Positions 6,782 to 7,244 of a stretch of DNA of 7,244 nucleotides are shown here, in pieces. Under the pieces are notes generated by a model. It searched no databases and was not told the DNA's origin. It saw only the letters and a program-made list of their open reading frames with translations. Position 1 is the stretch's first letter, and every line of letters starts with the position of its first letter. Source of the stretch: Thermoleophilia bacterium (GTDB lineage Bacteria > Actinomycetota > Thermoleophilia > Gaiellales > Gaiellaceae); contig JAOUEK010000093.1 in assembly GCA_029858755.1 (NCBI GenBank), positions 1 through 7,244 of the forward strand. Reading direction: 5' to 3'. The translations under genes and the position numbers were made by a program.

Positions 6782-7244
6782 GCGCGGCGCTGCTCGCGTC
6801 CCCCGTCGGCTCGGCGAAGCTGCGCATGCCCTCGGCGTATGCCGCCAGACGGGCGGCGACGAGGCCGTGCACGCTGTCGGGGGGGAAGGTGCCGTCGGCG
6901 CGGGGGCGGCCGGCGCGCCGCCCTGTCAGCAGCTCGATGCCTTCGTCGGTCGTGCGCACCGCCCAGACGTGGAAGCGGCCGTCGCGCACCGCCTCGACGA
7001 CCTCGTCGTCGAGCATCAGGTTGCGGACGTTCGCCGCGGGCACGATCACGCCCTGCTCGCCGGTCAGCCCGCGCGCCTTGCAGGTCGCGAAGAACCCCTC
7101 GACCTTGCGCGTGACCCCGCCGACCGCCTGCACGTTCCCGTGCTGGTCGACCGAGCCGGTGACGGCGATCCCCTGCGCCAGCGGCAGCCCGGAGAGCGCG
7201 GAGAGGAGCGCGTAGAGCTCCGTGGAGGAGGCCGAGTCGCCCTC
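6771..7244 (-). CDS. Lon-type ATP-dependent protease (COG1067-like), C-terminal part only
   Basis: The window holds the last 157 residues of a serine protease of family S16, which degrades misfolded or regulatory proteins in the cytoplasm using an AAA+ domain (not in view here). Counting from the window edge, EGDSASS contains the catalytic Ser at residue 4, and VGGVTRKVEGFF contains the catalytic Lys at residue 47, 43 residues later, the same distance as Ser679-Lys722 in E. coli Lon. TGSVDQHGNVQAVGGV, GLTGEQGVIVPAANVRNLML and AVRTTDEGIELLTG resemble the Lon-related COG1067 proteins (LonB/YcbZ type) more than classical Lon. After LLTG there is a tail of about 48 residues that is Ala/Arg/Pro-rich. 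TGA is at 6771-6773. The N-terminus lies beyond 7244, so a short ATG/GTG start within the window (for example GTG 7133) is not the true start. Confidence 0.92.
   Translation of the reverse strand, partial: EGDSASSTELYALLSALSGLPLAQGIAVTGSVDQHGNVQAVGGVTRKVEGFFATCKARGLTGEQGVIVPAANVRNLMLDDEVVEAVRDGRFHVWAVRTTDEGIELLTGRRAGRPRADGTFPPDSVHGLVAARLAAYAEGMRSFAEPTGDASSAALSP

Overview
The window is high-GC DNA, most likely from a member of the Actinomycetota. I judge this from the base composition, GTG starts, a single-TM sortase with a Pro-rich linker, Lon-type COG1067 protease and overlapping high-GC genes. A deep-branching class such as Thermoleophilia is possible but is only an impression. It is protein-coding almost throughout. 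I see no tRNA, rRNA, CRISPR array, phage gene or intact insertion sequence.

Layout. From 3355 leftward (minus strand) lies a cell-envelope cluster: a membrane-anchored sortase (2645-3355); 9 bases later a GT-C/GT39-type membrane glycosyltransferase (1017-2635), whose frame is broken by a one-base deletion in a G5 run; and, after a 226-base gap, a second GT39-type glycosyltransferase (1-790) that runs off the left edge. From 3501 rightward (plus strand) lies a compact operon of an ABC ATPase (3501-4445) and two related but diverged ABC-2 permeases (4452-5627 and 5624-6781). Spacing is 6 bases and then a GTGA stop/start overlap, so they probably form one exporter with a heterodimeric membrane part. 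At the right edge, a minus-strand gene (6771-7244) encodes the C-terminal part of a Lon-type proteolytic domain with the Ser-Lys dyad intact; it converges on the permease gene and overlaps it by 11 bases.

How the parts work together. Sortase and glycosyltransferases act at the outer face of the membrane, so the left half plausibly serves anchoring and glycosylation of surface proteins or envelope polymers, but no LPXTG-type substrate is in view. The sortase and ABC genes diverge from a 145-base region (3356-3500). Both the sortase gene and the left-edge glycosyltransferase gene have a TANNNT hexamer ending seven bases before the start codon, which suggests leaderless transcripts.

Nothing here is convincingly a new kind of system. 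The points most worth checking are the frameshift, the sortase/glycosyltransferase pairing, the leaderless promoter candidates and the composition difference between the two halves.
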